64,000 bases of DNA from positions 1,426,001-1,490,000 of the forward strand of contig NZ_CP123584.1 in assembly GCF_045277565.1 (NCBI RefSeq). The letters run 5' to 3'. Shown in pieces: positions 42,807 to 52,079 of this stretch. This DNA is from Aliisedimentitalea scapharcae (GTDB lineage Bacteria; Pseudomonadota; Alphaproteobacteria; Rhodobacterales; Rhodobacteraceae). The stretch's first letter is position 1; each line of letters opens with the position of its first letter. The notes beneath the pieces were generated by a model. The model was not told the DNA's origin, searched no databases, and was given only the letters and a program-made list of their open reading frames with translations. The translations under genes and the position numbers were made by a program.

Positions 42807-44093
42807 TCAGACAGACCGTTTTCCGCCAATCCAGACTTCGGCAACTGCCCGATCATCCCCCATCATGATGGTGGGGAACAGGGCTTCCCACAGGTCGGCA
42901 GCGCGTTGCGATCTTTGCGCGATGGCGGGGGTCGAGCTCAGATCCAAGACCACTATGTCGGCCTCCATGCCAGGTGCGATATTGCCAATCCTGTCGTCCA
43001 TCCGCAGCGCTGTGGCAGACCCTTGGGTCGCCAGCCAGATCAACTGTGACGCGTGCAATGGCGTGCCGCGCAATTGGCCGATCTCATAGGCGGCTGCCAT
43101 CGTGCGCAGCATCGAAAAACTGGATCCGCCGCCGGTGTCGGTGGCCAGCCCGATCCGCTGGCCCTGGGCCATCAAACCGGCCATATCGAACAGACCAGAC
43201 CCGATAAAGGTATTGGATGTGGGGCAATGCACCAAGGCGGCCCCATGCTCCCGCAGTCGGTCCCGTTCGCGCTCTTCCAGGTGAATGGCGTGCCCATACA
43301 ATCCCCGCCCGCCCAGCAGACCGAATTTTTCATATGTATCCAGATAGTCACGGGCATCCGGGTAGAGTGATAGCACCCACTCAATTTCGTCGGTTTGTTC
43401 GCTCAGATGGGTTTGCATCAGAACCTCGGGGTGCTCGGCCCATAACGCGCCCAGGGCTTCCATCTGCTCCGGAGTAGAGGTGGGCGAGAACCGGGGTGTG
43501 ATCGCATATTCCAACCGATCTACGCCGTGCCATTTTTCCAGCAACCGTTTGCTGTCGTCATAGGCGCTATGTGCGCTGTCGCACAGGCCATCAGGGGCAT
43601 TGCGATCCATACAGGTCTTGCCGGTGACGATCCGTTGACCCCGCGCCTGGGCCGCAGTGAACAGCGCATCGACGCTTTCGGGATGAATGGTGGCAAAGCT
43701 GCAAACGCTGGTCGTGCCATGTGACGTGGTCAAATCCAGATAGCGGTTGGCAATTTCAGCCGCATAGACAGGGTCGCTAAATCGCATTTCCTCTGGGAAC
43801 GTATAGCTGTTCAACCAGTCGATCAGACGCTTGCCCCAACTCGCAATCATCGCGGTCTGCGGAAAATGCACATGGGCGTCCACAAACCCGGCGCAAATCA
43901 GATGATCTCCATAGTCCACGATCTGCGCCTGAGGATTCGCAGCCTGCAATTCGTCCGCAGACCCCAACGCAACCACCTTGCCCTTGCCAATCGCCACGGC
44001 TTCGCAGGTTTGGCTGGCGGCGGTTGGATCCTCTTCAAACGGGGAGCTGTGAAAGGACAGGACGTGCCCTTTGAGTATGAAATCTGCTTGCAT
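42807..44093 (-). CDS. guaD: Guanine deaminase
   Basis: A 428-residue zinc deaminase turning guanine into xanthine. Metal ligands fit DAHVHFPQT near residues 72-80, QTHLSEQTDE near 230, GHAIHLEE near 268 and ATDTGGGSSFS near 320. The start MQADFILKG is chosen; the frame remains open upstream to 44171 but with no ribosome-binding site. It is convergent with the 8-oxoguanine-deaminase-like gene. Confidence 0.92.
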   Translation of the reverse strand: MQADFILKGHVLSFHSSPFEEDPTAASQTCEAVAIGKGKVVALGSADELQAANPQAQIVDYGDHLICAGFVDAHVHFPQTAMIASWGKRLIDWLNSYTFPEEMRFSDPVYAAEIANRYLDLTTSHGTTSVCSFATIHPESVDALFTAAQARGQRIVTGKTCMDRNAPDGLCDSAHSAYDDSKRLLEKWHGVDRLEYAITPRFSPTSTPEQMEALGALWAEHPEVLMQTHLSEQTDEIEWVLSLYPDARDYLDTYEKFGLLGGRGLYGHAIHLEERERDRLREHGAALVHCPTSNTFIGSGLFDMAGLMAQGQRIGLATDTGGGSSFSMLRTMAAAYEIGQLRGTPLHASQLIWLATQGSATALRMDDRIGNIAPGMEADIVVLDLSSTPAIAQRSQRAADLWEALFPTIMMGDDRAVAEVWIGGKRSV

Positions 44094-44234
44094 TGCGCGT
44101 GTCCGTGGTTGCCAAATGACGTCCAGCACGATAGCCGCCGCAACAGTTGCGGTAAATTCCACCATTGTCATTGTTTTTCGGTAGCTGCTTCTTTTAGGTT
44201 GCAGCCAATCGACGGTCAGCCAGGGGGTACAGGT

Positions 44235-45620
44235 ATGGAAGATATGGACATCGACCTGGCCCGGGAAGACGACTCCGAAGCTTATATGCTGGATCGCAAG
44301 AACGTGTCGGCGATCCTATATGCGGTCGAAATCGAAGACCGCCAAAAGCTGACCGAACTGATGGAACCGCTGCATGCGGCGGACATTGCTGACCTTCTGG
44401 AACAGATCAACGCCTATGACCGGGCACGCCTGATCCGATTGTATGATCGCGAATTCGACGGCGACATTCTGTCGGAACTGGATGAATCGATCCGCGAGGA
44501 AGTGATCGCCATCCTACGCCCTGATGTTTTGGCGGATGCGGTGCGCGACCTGGACAGCGATGATGTCGTCGACTTGCTGGAGGATCTCGAAGAGCCCCAG
44601 CAGGAAGCAATCCTGGACGCGCTGGAAGATGCTGACCGGGCGGTGGTCGAGCAATCCCTGAGCTATCCGGAAAATTCCGCCGGTCGACTGATGCAGCGCG
44701 AAGTGGTGATGGCCCCCGAGCATTGGAATGTCGGTCAGGCCATCGATTTCATGCGCACACATGACGATCTGCCAGAGCAATTCTATCACATGGTGTTGGT
44801 CAATCCGCGGATGCACCCGGTCGGCAACGTGACACTGGGCAAGATCATGGGCGCGCATCGCGCCACCCCGTTGCAGACGTTGGTCGAAGAAAGCTTTCAG
44901 GTCATCCCGGTCAATCAGGACGAAGAGGATGTGGCCTATGCCTTTAATCAGTATCACCTGATTTCCGCGCCTGTGGTGGATGAAGAGGGCCGCATCGTCG
45001 GGGTTATCACCATCGACGATGCCATGGTGGTGCTGGACGAAGAGCACGAAGAGGACATTCTGCGACTGGCTGGTGTGGGCGAAGGATCCCTGTCGGACCG
45101 GGTATTTGAAACCACGATGCAGCGGTTTCCGTGGTTAGCGGTGAACCTGGTCACGGCGGTCTTGGCGTCACTGGTCATTTCGATGTTCGAAGAGACGATT
45201 GCACGCTTTGTGGCTCTTGCCGTATTGATGCCGATTGTCGCGTCCATGGGTGGCAATGCCGGGACGCAAAGTTTGACCGTCGCGGTGCGGGCCCTCGCGA
45301 CCAAGGATTTGACCAGATCCAACGTATGGCGTGTGATCCGACGCGAGGCGCTGGTGGGGCTGATCAACGGGCTGGTCTTTGCTGTCGTCATGGGGCTGGT
45401 CGGTTTGGCCTGGTTCGGGTCCCCCCTGTTGGGCGGTGTCATTGCCGTCGCAATGGTGATCAATCTGGTCGTGGCCGGGCTGGCCGGGACCATCGTTCCA
45501 GTGCTTTTGGAGAAAGCAGGAGTTGATCCGGCATTGGCCTCGGGGTCCTTTGTGACGACGGTGACGGATGTGGTCGGGTTTTTTGCATTTCTGGGTTTGG
45601 CGGCCGTCATGCTGCTGTAG
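44235..45620 (+). CDS. mgtE: Magnesium transporter MgtE
   Basis: A 461-residue Mg2+ channel. The N-domain covers residues about 20-130 with many acidic residues, a CBS pair about 130-260, and five membrane helices from about 285 to the end. The pore segment VLMPIVASMGGNAGTQSLTVAVRAL is present. Known MgtE channels close when Mg2+ binds the cytosolic domains. AGGGGGTACAGGT precedes the ATG. The folate cyclo-ligase gene starts 28 bases downstream. Confidence 0.96.
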   Translation: MEDMDIDLAREDDSEAYMLDRKNVSAILYAVEIEDRQKLTELMEPLHAADIADLLEQINAYDRARLIRLYDREFDGDILSELDESIREEVIAILRPDVLADAVRDLDSDDVVDLLEDLEEPQQEAILDALEDADRAVVEQSLSYPENSAGRLMQREVVMAPEHWNVGQAIDFMRTHDDLPEQFYHMVLVNPRMHPVGNVTLGKIMGAHRATPLQTLVEESFQVIPVNQDEEDVAYAFNQYHLISAPVVDEEGRIVGVITIDDAMVVLDEEHEEDILRLAGVGEGSLSDRVFETTMQRFPWLAVNLVTAVLASLVISMFEETIARFVALAVLMPIVASMGGNAGTQSLTVAVRALATKDLTRSNVWRVIRREALVGLINGLVFAVVMGLVGLAWFGSPLLGGVIAVAMVINLVVAGLAGTIVPVLLEKAGVDPALASGSFVTTVTDVVGFFAFLGLAAVMLL

Positions 45621-45648
45621 CAGTGGCCAGGAGAAGGTGGTGAACAAT

Positions 45649-46209
45649 ATGGATCTGGTCGAAATCAAGGCGGCGGCCCGCAAGGATGCGTTTGCGAGAC
45701 GTAAAGCGGCCCATGGTACGCAGATCCCTGGTGCTGCGGGACATCTTGCCGAGGTGCTGGCCGGGTATCGTGGTGTACCGCTGGCCGGGTATATGCCGAT
45801 CAGAACCGAGATAGATCCCCTGCCAGTCATGGCCGAAGCGGCGGCCTATGGGCCGGTCGGCGTGCCCGTGATCCAGGGGGCTGGTTTGCCGCTCAAGTTC
45901 AGCCGCTGGCAGCCCAACGGTGCATTGCGTGAAGGTCCGTTTGGTGCGCAGGTGCCAGAGGTGGACGACTATTTCGAACCGGAAATCCTGGTGGTGCCGT
46001 TGGTCGCCTTTGACGCCAAAGGTGGGCGGCTGGGGTATGGTGGCGGGTTCTATGACCGAACATTGGAACTGCTGCGCGGCAAACGGGCGACGCTGGCCAT
46101 CGGGTTTGCCTTTGATGCGCAGGAGGCCGAGGATTTGCCACTGGAGCCCACAGATCAGCCGCTGGACATGTTGATCACCGAACGCAGGATCTTGAGCTTT
46201 CGCAAGTGA
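45649..46209 (+). CDS. 5-formyltetrahydrofolate cyclo-ligase
   Basis: A 186-residue enzyme that converts 5-formyl-THF to 5,10-methenyl-THF with ATP. The family motif GGRLGYGGGFYDR is near residues 124-136, and Tyr/Arg residues in AGYMPIRTEIDP fit the folate pocket. The ATG follows GGAGAAGGTGGTGAAC. It is probably co-transcribed with mgtE. No 6S RNA gene, which often sits by this gene in other bacteria, was found beside it. Confidence 0.95.
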   Translation: MDLVEIKAAARKDAFARRKAAHGTQIPGAAGHLAEVLAGYRGVPLAGYMPIRTEIDPLPVMAEAAAYGPVGVPVIQGAGLPLKFSRWQPNGALREGPFGAQVPEVDDYFEPEILVVPLVAFDAKGGRLGYGGGFYDRTLELLRGKRATLAIGFAFDAQEAEDLPLEPTDQPLDMLITERRILSFRK

Positions 46210-46275
46210 TGCACCCCCCGCGGCTGTTCAGCTGCGCGCGCGAACCGTTTTGAAGCGGCTGGGGTATGGTGGTGC

Positions 46276-47115
46276 TCAGAATCCCAGTTTTTCCAGCCGC
46301 CAGGCAACCTTGCGGTGAATGATCGGTGGGAGCAGATCCTGCAGCAATTCCCGCCGCGCAACCATGCGGTCGGGTTTGTCGACTGTGTCGGGGCGGGGTT
46401 TGAATAGGGTGGTGTGGGATTTGCGCGTGCTGTCCCAGGTCGCGGTGTAATAGTAAAGCGCGATTGACATGCGCGGTTCGCCATCCGGGTGGTTCACGGG
46501 TTCCGGGTTGCCATGCCAGCTGTTCGAGCTGGTCGAAAACATGCACATTCTGTTGAACAGGGGGGCATAGCTCGCGACTTGGGCGCTCATGTCATCGTTC
46601 CAGACTTCAAAGGACCCACCATATTCAGCCTTCCAATCCTTGTTCAGATAAATCAGCAGGTTGACACGGCGTTCCAGGTTCAGCCCGGCGTGATGATTAA
46701 AGTCCGCATGAATATCAAGATGGCCGCCATTGGCCACCACATGCACCCCACCACCGGCGAAGTAGGGGTCGGGGATCAGACCCTTGATCCCGGTCAGCTC
46801 TTCGACAAATCCCAGAACAGGGCGAGAATTTAACGCATAAAACAACTGCCGCGTATAAGGTGGGAGCCGTTCCGGCGTGTAGGAGGTCTTCAGTTTTTCC
46901 TGGGGCCGGTCAAAGCTGGTTTCCGACTCTGGCAACTGTTTGAGCTCTTCCTTGACCCGTTCGAGGATCTCGGGGTTCAGGAAATTGTCATATCCGCCAT
47001 AGTGAAAGGGTTCGCGGGATTGATACGCCGGGGCCAGCGCCTTGGCTGCCTCGCGCGCGTTGCGCGATGAAATCAAAAGGGTGTCCGGATCCAGGGCAAG
47101 GACAGGTTGGGTCAT
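46276..47115 (-). CDS. 2-oxoglutarate/Fe(II)-dependent oxygenase
   Basis: A 279-residue dioxygenase of the prolyl-hydroxylase type. The iron-binding HxD is in IHADFNHH near residues 144-151 and the distal His is in SSNSWHGNPEPV near 212-218. An Arg for 2-oxoglutarate lies near 230 (GEPRMSIALYYY). The substrate is unknown; related proteins hydroxylate small molecules or peptides. It is convergent with the folate gene and divergent from the YmdB-like gene. Confidence 0.85.
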   Translation of the reverse strand: MTQPVLALDPDTLLISSRNAREAAKALAPAYQSREPFHYGGYDNFLNPEILERVKEELKQLPESETSFDRPQEKLKTSYTPERLPPYTRQLFYALNSRPVLGFVEELTGIKGLIPDPYFAGGGVHVVANGGHLDIHADFNHHAGLNLERRVNLLIYLNKDWKAEYGGSFEVWNDDMSAQVASYAPLFNRMCMFSTSSNSWHGNPEPVNHPDGEPRMSIALYYYTATWDSTRKSHTTLFKPRPDTVDKPDRMVARRELLQDLLPPIIHRKVAWRLEKLGF

Positions 47116-47165
47116 GAGTGATCTCCTGTGGGGTCTCCAGGGGGCGGTCCACATGTGAAATGATC

Positions 47166-47182
47166 TGTCCGAAAACCGGACA
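47166..47182. promoter_or_regulatory. Short palindrome in divergent promoter region, possible operator
   Basis: TGTCCGAAAACCGGACA has perfect 6-bp arms around a 5-base centre. It lies about 50 bases upstream of the oxygenase start, in the region shared with the YmdB-like gene. No cognate regulator can be named. Confidence 0.3.
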
Positions 47183-47348
47183 TTGCAATGCTTTTGCACA
47201 TGGTGCGCCGCGTTTGGGGCCGTTTTGCGGCATGGGTCGCACATTTGCGGGGAAGGTCGGGGCATCTGGGGCGGCCTTGGGGTCTTTCATCGGGGCCGTG
47301 CTGTTTTTACGGTTTCCACCTGCTGTAAAAATGCCGTAGGACGGGGAC

Positions 47349-48161
47349 ATGAGATGTCTTTTTCTGGGTGATGTGATGGGCCGCGCAGGACGCCGGGCCA
47401 TTACCGAGAACCTGCCACGTCTGCGTGACGAATGGCGGTTGGATTTTGTCGTGGTCAATGGCGAAAACGCCAGCAACGGCATGGGGTTGAGCGGGGAACA
47501 TGCGCGCCTGCTTTTGCAGGCCGGTGCCGATTGCGTCACGCTGGGCGATCATGCCTTTGATCAAAAGGACATGTTGCAATTCATCGAAAGCGAACCACGC
47601 ATCATCCGACCCTTGAATTTTGCCAAAGGCGCGCCGGGCAAAGGATATCGGCTGTTCACGGCACCGGGCGGACGCAAGGTCCTGGTGTTGCAGGTATTGG
47701 GTCAGGTGTTCATGAAACGCGCTTTTGACGATCCGTTTTCAGCGGTCGAAAAAGTGCTCAAGGCGCATCCTCGGGGTGGGTTGGCCCAGGCGATCATTGT
47801 CGATGTGCATTGCGAAGCCACGTCCGAAAAGATGGCGATGGGGCATTTTTGCAATGGCAAGGCGTCATTGGTGGTTGGTACCCATACACATGTGCCAACC
47901 GCTGACGCGCAGATCCTGGGCGGAGGCACCGCCTATTTGACCGATGCCGGGATGTGCGGCGACTATGATTCCGTTATCGGCATGGAGAAAATGGAGCCCA
48001 TGCGCCGGTTCATCACCGGGATGCCGAAATCACGGTTTACCCCGGCCAATGGCGCGGCAACCCTGTCGGGGATCTTTGTCGAAACCGATGATCGCACGGG
48101 AGAGGCCAAGACCGTGCAGATGGTCCGCCAGGGCGGATTGCTGGAACAGGCCAGTCCATGA
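47349..48161 (+). CDS. Metallophosphoesterase of the YmdB / TIGR00282 family
   Basis: A 270-residue calcineurin-like phosphodiesterase. Metal ligands fit GDVMGRAG (residues 7-14), NGENASNG near 37-44, GDHAFD near 66-71, DVHCEATSEK near 150-159 and GTHTHVPTAD near 175-184. Family members hydrolyse 2',3'-cyclic AMP and influence RNA turnover. The stop overlaps the next ATG by 4 bases (ATGA). Confidence 0.94.
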   Translation: MRCLFLGDVMGRAGRRAITENLPRLRDEWRLDFVVVNGENASNGMGLSGEHARLLLQAGADCVTLGDHAFDQKDMLQFIESEPRIIRPLNFAKGAPGKGYRLFTAPGGRKVLVLQVLGQVFMKRAFDDPFSAVEKVLKAHPRGGLAQAIIVDVHCEATSEKMAMGHFCNGKASLVVGTHTHVPTADAQILGGGTAYLTDAGMCGDYDSVIGMEKMEPMRRFITGMPKSRFTPANGAATLSGIFVETDDRTGEAKTVQMVRQGGLLEQASP

Positions 48162-49114
48162 CAAAACGCCGTCAGCTTGTCTGGTACAGCCTCGTTTTGG
48201 GAATGCTGGGGGCAGGCTGGGGGATCACGCAGCCATTGACCAAGATCACGGTCAGCACCGGGTATCAACCTTGGGGGTTGATCCTGTGGCAATTGATCAT
48301 CGGTGCGGTGTTCATGGCGGTGATTTCACTGTTGCGGGGCAAGGGGTTGCCACTGACCCGCGGCACATTGCGGATTTCGCTGGTGATGGCCGTGATCGGA
48401 ACGCTGGTGCCCAATACCGCGTCTTATACGGCGATCGTGCATTTGCCATCTGGGATCATGTCGATCCTTTTGTCGCTGATCCCGATGATGGCTTTTCCCA
48501 TTGCGCTGGGCCTGCGGCTGGAGCCGTTTCGCATCACCCGGTTGGCGGGACTTTCCCTGGGGCTGGTCGGGGTGTTGTTCCTGGTGATCCCCGAAGCCAG
48601 CCTGCCGGATCGCGCCATGTTGATTTGGATCCCGGTCGCGTTGATTGCTCCGGTTTGCTACGCGTTCGAGGGCAACTATGTGGCCAAGTGGGGCACCGGC
48701 GGACTGGACCCGATTCAGGTTCTGTTCGGCGCATCGCTGATTGGGTCGGTTCTGGTGCTGCCGATGGCCATCGGATCGGGCCAATACATTTCACCGTTTC
48801 GCTCCTATGGTGCGGCAGAATTTGCGTTGGTGGCCTCGTCCATTATCCATGTGGTGGTCTATGCATCCTATGTGTGGTTGGTGGGCAAGGCGGGGCCGGT
48901 GTTCTCCATGCAGGTCAGCTATTTGGTTACCGGGTTTGGCGTGTTCTGGGCGATGGTCCTTTTGGGGGAAAGTTATTCCTCCTATGTCTGGGTCGCCATG
49001 GGGCTGATGCTGGCCGGAGTGTTTCTGGTACAGCCGCGCACATCAACTGAACTTGCACCGTCGAACAAAGGCGGTCAGGATAAAACTCAAGAATTTCAGC
49101 AGGCGGGTCTATGA
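48158..49114 (+). CDS. DMT-superfamily transporter (EamA type)
   Basis: A 318-residue membrane protein with ten predicted helices arranged as two EamA repeats. The first repeat starts near LGMLGAGWGITQPLTK, the second near ALIAPVCYAFEGNYVAKWG. Such proteins export amino acids or other metabolites; substrate not predictable. It overlaps its neighbours at both ends by 4 bases, so the three genes from the YmdB-like gene onward form one operon. Confidence 0.9.
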   Translation: MTKRRQLVWYSLVLGMLGAGWGITQPLTKITVSTGYQPWGLILWQLIIGAVFMAVISLLRGKGLPLTRGTLRISLVMAVIGTLVPNTASYTAIVHLPSGIMSILLSLIPMMAFPIALGLRLEPFRITRLAGLSLGLVGVLFLVIPEASLPDRAMLIWIPVALIAPVCYAFEGNYVAKWGTGGLDPIQVLFGASLIGSVLVLPMAIGSGQYISPFRSYGAAEFALVASSIIHVVVYASYVWLVGKAGPVFSMQVSYLVTGFGVFWAMVLLGESYSSYVWVAMGLMLAGVFLVQPRTSTELAPSNKGGQDKTQEFQQAGL

Positions 49115-50889
49115 ATCTGATAGCTTTTTCTGAAACTGGCGGTGCTCTTACCACGCTCGCCGTTGTGGTCATCATGTTCATCCTCTTCATGCGCGAAGCC
49201 TATCCGGCCGAAGTTGTGGCGATCGGGGGTGCGGCGACCATGTTGGTTCTGGGCTTGTTGCCCTATGACGAAGCGCTGCATGTCCTGTCCAACCCGGCAC
49301 CCTGGACGATTGCCGCAATGTTCATCGTCATGGGGGCCCTTGTGCGCACCGGTGCGTTGGAGTGGTTCACGCAACTGGCTGAAAAACAGGCGGATTCCCG
49401 ACCAGCCGTGGCCATTGGCGCATTGATGATCTTTGTTGTCGTTGCCTCGGCCTTTGTGAACAATACGCCAGTTGTGGTGGTCATGATCCCGGTATTTGTC
49501 CAGCTGTCGCGCAAATTGGGCATTTCGGCCAGCAAGATGCTGATCCCGCTCAGCTATGCGGCGATTCTGGGCGGAACGTTGACCTTGATCGGGACCTCGA
49601 CCAACCTGTTGGTGGATGGGGTTGCCCGGGCGCGGGGATTAGAGCCGTTCACCATTTTCGAAATCACGCCATTGGCGATCATTCTGGTGATATGGGGCGC
49701 GATCTATTTACGGTTCGTGGCCCCGCGTCTATTGCCTGAACGCGCCAGCATGGCGTCAATGCTTTCGGATCAGCAGACTTCGAAAAAGTTCTTTACTGAG
49801 GCGGTGATACCTCCGGAAAGCAATTTGATCGGGCGCGAAGTGACCAGCGTACAGTTGTTCAAACGTCCCGGTGTTCGACTGATCGATGTGATCCGGGGCG
49901 ATCTGTCTCTGCGCCGCGATCTCAAGGGTGTTGAACTGCAGGTCGGGGACAGGGTGGTTTTGCGCACCCGGATGACCGAATTGCTGAGCCTACAATCCAA
50001 CAAGGAACTCAAACGGGTTGATCAGGTATCGGCGGTGGAAACCTCGACTGTCGAGGTTCTGATTACGCCGGGCTGCAAGATGGTCGGGCGCACGCTGGGC
50101 GAATTGCGTCTGCGTCGTCGATATGGTGTCTATGTTCTGGCCATGCACCGCAGCAATCAGAACATCGGTCAGCAACTGGATCAGTTGGTGGTGCGCGTGG
50201 GCGATACATTGCTGCTCGAAGGGGCTCCGGAAGATATCCAGCGTCTGGCCCAGGACATGCAGATGGTCGATGTGACCAAACCAACGGCGCGCGCCTATCG
50301 CCGCAGCCACGCGCCGATCGCGCTCGCCTCGATTGCGGGGATTGTCGCCCTGGCTGCATTGGGTGTGGCACCGATTCTGTTGTTGGCAGTGTTGGCCATG
50401 GCCACGGTCTTCCTGACCCGGTGTATCGACTCGGACGAAGCGTTCTCATTTATTGATGGGCGGCTGTTGGCCCTGATTTTTGCCATGCTGGCGGTGGCAA
50501 CAGCATTGGAAACTTCGGGCGCAATCGACCTGATTGTGCATAAATTCGCCCCCTATCTGAGCGGCCTGCCGCCTTTCCTGATCGTCTGGGGGCTGTATCT
50601 GCTCACCTCGCTTTTGTCGGAGCTGATCAACCACGCGGTGGCGGTGGTTCTGACCCCGGTTGCCATTGGTCTGGCAGTGTCGCTGGGGGTGGACCCGCGC
50701 CCGTTGGTGGTGGCGGTCATGATCGCAGCCAGCGCAACCTTTGCCACGCCGATCAGCTATCAGACCAATATGATGGTCTATGGGCCGGGCGGTTACAAAT
50801 TCACGGATTTCATGCGCGTCGGTATCCCGTTGAACCTGTCGGTTGGTCTTCTGGCGTCGGCATTGATTCCGGTGTTCTGGCCACTTTGA
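49111..50889 (+). CDS. SLC13-family permease with two TrkA-C domains
   Basis: A 592-residue transporter. Membrane helices cover about 15-210 and 400-590. The SLC13 motif region is SAFVNNTPVVVVMIPVF and GTLTLIGTSTNLLVDG. Between the halves are two cytoplasmic TrkA-C domains (about 220-300 and 305-385), which often sense ligands. Substrates in the family include dicarboxylates and sulfate. It is the third gene of an overlapping operon. Confidence 0.92.
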   Translation: MNLIAFSETGGALTTLAVVVIMFILFMREAYPAEVVAIGGAATMLVLGLLPYDEALHVLSNPAPWTIAAMFIVMGALVRTGALEWFTQLAEKQADSRPAVAIGALMIFVVVASAFVNNTPVVVVMIPVFVQLSRKLGISASKMLIPLSYAAILGGTLTLIGTSTNLLVDGVARARGLEPFTIFEITPLAIILVIWGAIYLRFVAPRLLPERASMASMLSDQQTSKKFFTEAVIPPESNLIGREVTSVQLFKRPGVRLIDVIRGDLSLRRDLKGVELQVGDRVVLRTRMTELLSLQSNKELKRVDQVSAVETSTVEVLITPGCKMVGRTLGELRLRRRYGVYVLAMHRSNQNIGQQLDQLVVRVGDTLLLEGAPEDIQRLAQDMQMVDVTKPTARAYRRSHAPIALASIAGIVALAALGVAPILLLAVLAMATVFLTRCIDSDEAFSFIDGRLLALIFAMLAVATALETSGAIDLIVHKFAPYLSGLPPFLIVWGLYLLTSLLSELINHAVAVVLTPVAIGLAVSLGVDPRPLVVAVMIAASATFATPISYQTNMMVYGPGGYKFTDFMRVGIPLNLSVGLLASALIPVFWPL

Positions 50890-50909
50890 TCTGAAAAGGA
50901 CGCATTGCC

Positions 50910-52073
50910 ATGACCAAACGCGATCTTCAGTGGGCCCTGATCATCGCGGGTGTCGTGTTGGTTTTTGGCTGGGCCATTGGATATGGTGTCGGGATAATGA
51001 CACAGCCCCGGCATGTGGTGACGTCTCAGGCAGAGCAGGGTGAACCCGATTGGGCCAACCCTGATGTTCCCCGAACGGGCGGTGGCAAATACCCCGGCTA
51101 TCAAGAGTTATACGTCAACGACTACGCCGACTTGCTGGATGCCGCAGCCGAAACGCGGGTGCGGCAAAAGTTGATTGATCTCTACCGTCATACCGATGTG
51201 GAGATGACGGTTCTGACGATCCCCGGAATGAGCGATTTTGGTCACGTCGGAGCAATCGAACCCTTTGCCACCGGGCTGTTCAACACCTGGGGCATTGGCG
51301 ATGCGACGCGCAATGACGGGGTGCTGATCCTGGTATCACGCTTTGATCGCCGGATGCGGATCGAAATCGGCAGCGGGTATAGCGACAACTGGAACGCCAC
51401 GATGCAGCGGGTGATTGACATCGCGTTCCTGCCTCAGTTCAGGCAGGATGCCTATCAGCAGGGAATAGAAGATGGCGTGGATGCCACGATCTTTGCCATC
51501 ACGGGTGCCTTGCCAGGACAACAGGACGTTTCGACCGTTCAGCGCGGCTGGAATTGGATCGGGTATAAATTGCGTCAGTTCGGAGAATGGATCTGGGCGT
51601 TGCTGGCTGTGCCAGCGGGCGCAGCATTCTGGGGCATTCGCCGCTATTTGCGCAACCGTCCGCGTCCCTGTCGGGAATGTGGCACGATCATGGGGCGGCT
51701 GGATGAACAGGCGGATGATCAATTTCTGGATGATGGGCAGCAGACTGAAGAATTCCTGAAATCAGTTGATTACGACGTCTGGAGCTGTGGCCAATGTGGG
51801 CACATGGACATCGAACATTACCGCAGCTGGTTCTCGGGCTATGGTGATTGTCCGCGCTGCTCGTACCGTACGATGGCAACCCAGACCACGGTGCTGGTGT
51901 CGGCCACCACCTCCAGCACGGGGCGCAAGCGGATCGACTATGATTGCAACCACTGTGAGTACCACAATCAGGTGTTCCGAACGATCCCGCGCAAAACCAA
52001 ATCCTCTAGCTCGGGCAGCAGTTCCTTTGGCGGTGGCAGCTCATCCGGGGGCGGTGCCAGCGGCAGTTGGTAA
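50910..52073 (+). CDS. TPM-domain membrane protein with zinc ribbons and Ser/Gly-rich tail
   Basis: A 387-residue protein. A membrane helix covers about 9-30, and a TPM domain about 68-195 (DYADLLDAAAETRVRQ ... GVLILVSRFDRRMRIEIGSGY). A second helix lies near 225-245. The C-terminal cytoplasmic part has Cys pairs CRECG, CGQCG, CPRCS and CNHCE, which could form two zinc ribbons, then a Ser/Gly tail SSSFGGGSSSGGGASGSW. TPM proteins are implicated in photosystem repair in plants and in membrane stress in bacteria (YgcG, YdjH). It starts 20 bases after the SLC13 gene. Confidence 0.85.
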   Translation: MTKRDLQWALIIAGVVLVFGWAIGYGVGIMTQPRHVVTSQAEQGEPDWANPDVPRTGGGKYPGYQELYVNDYADLLDAAAETRVRQKLIDLYRHTDVEMTVLTIPGMSDFGHVGAIEPFATGLFNTWGIGDATRNDGVLILVSRFDRRMRIEIGSGYSDNWNATMQRVIDIAFLPQFRQDAYQQGIEDGVDATIFAITGALPGQQDVSTVQRGWNWIGYKLRQFGEWIWALLAVPAGAAFWGIRRYLRNRPRPCRECGTIMGRLDEQADDQFLDDGQQTEEFLKSVDYDVWSCGQCGHMDIEHYRSWFSGYGDCPRCSYRTMATQTTVLVSATTSSTGRKRIDYDCNHCEYHNQVFRTIPRKTKSSSSGSSSFGGGSSSGGGASGSW

Positions 52074-52079
52074 GTGGCG

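Noticed and set aside
43866..44234. N-terminal extension of MgtE by 123 residues
   Set aside because: The extension overlaps guaD on the other strand and lacks MgtE features; the ATG at 44235 has a strong ribosome-binding site and the family-like start.
45621..47348. Possible 6S RNA next to the folate cyclo-ligase gene
   Set aside because: The gene leaves only 28 bases upstream and a 66-base convergent gap downstream. The 47116-47348 region folds locally but does not show a clear long 6S-type bulged helix.
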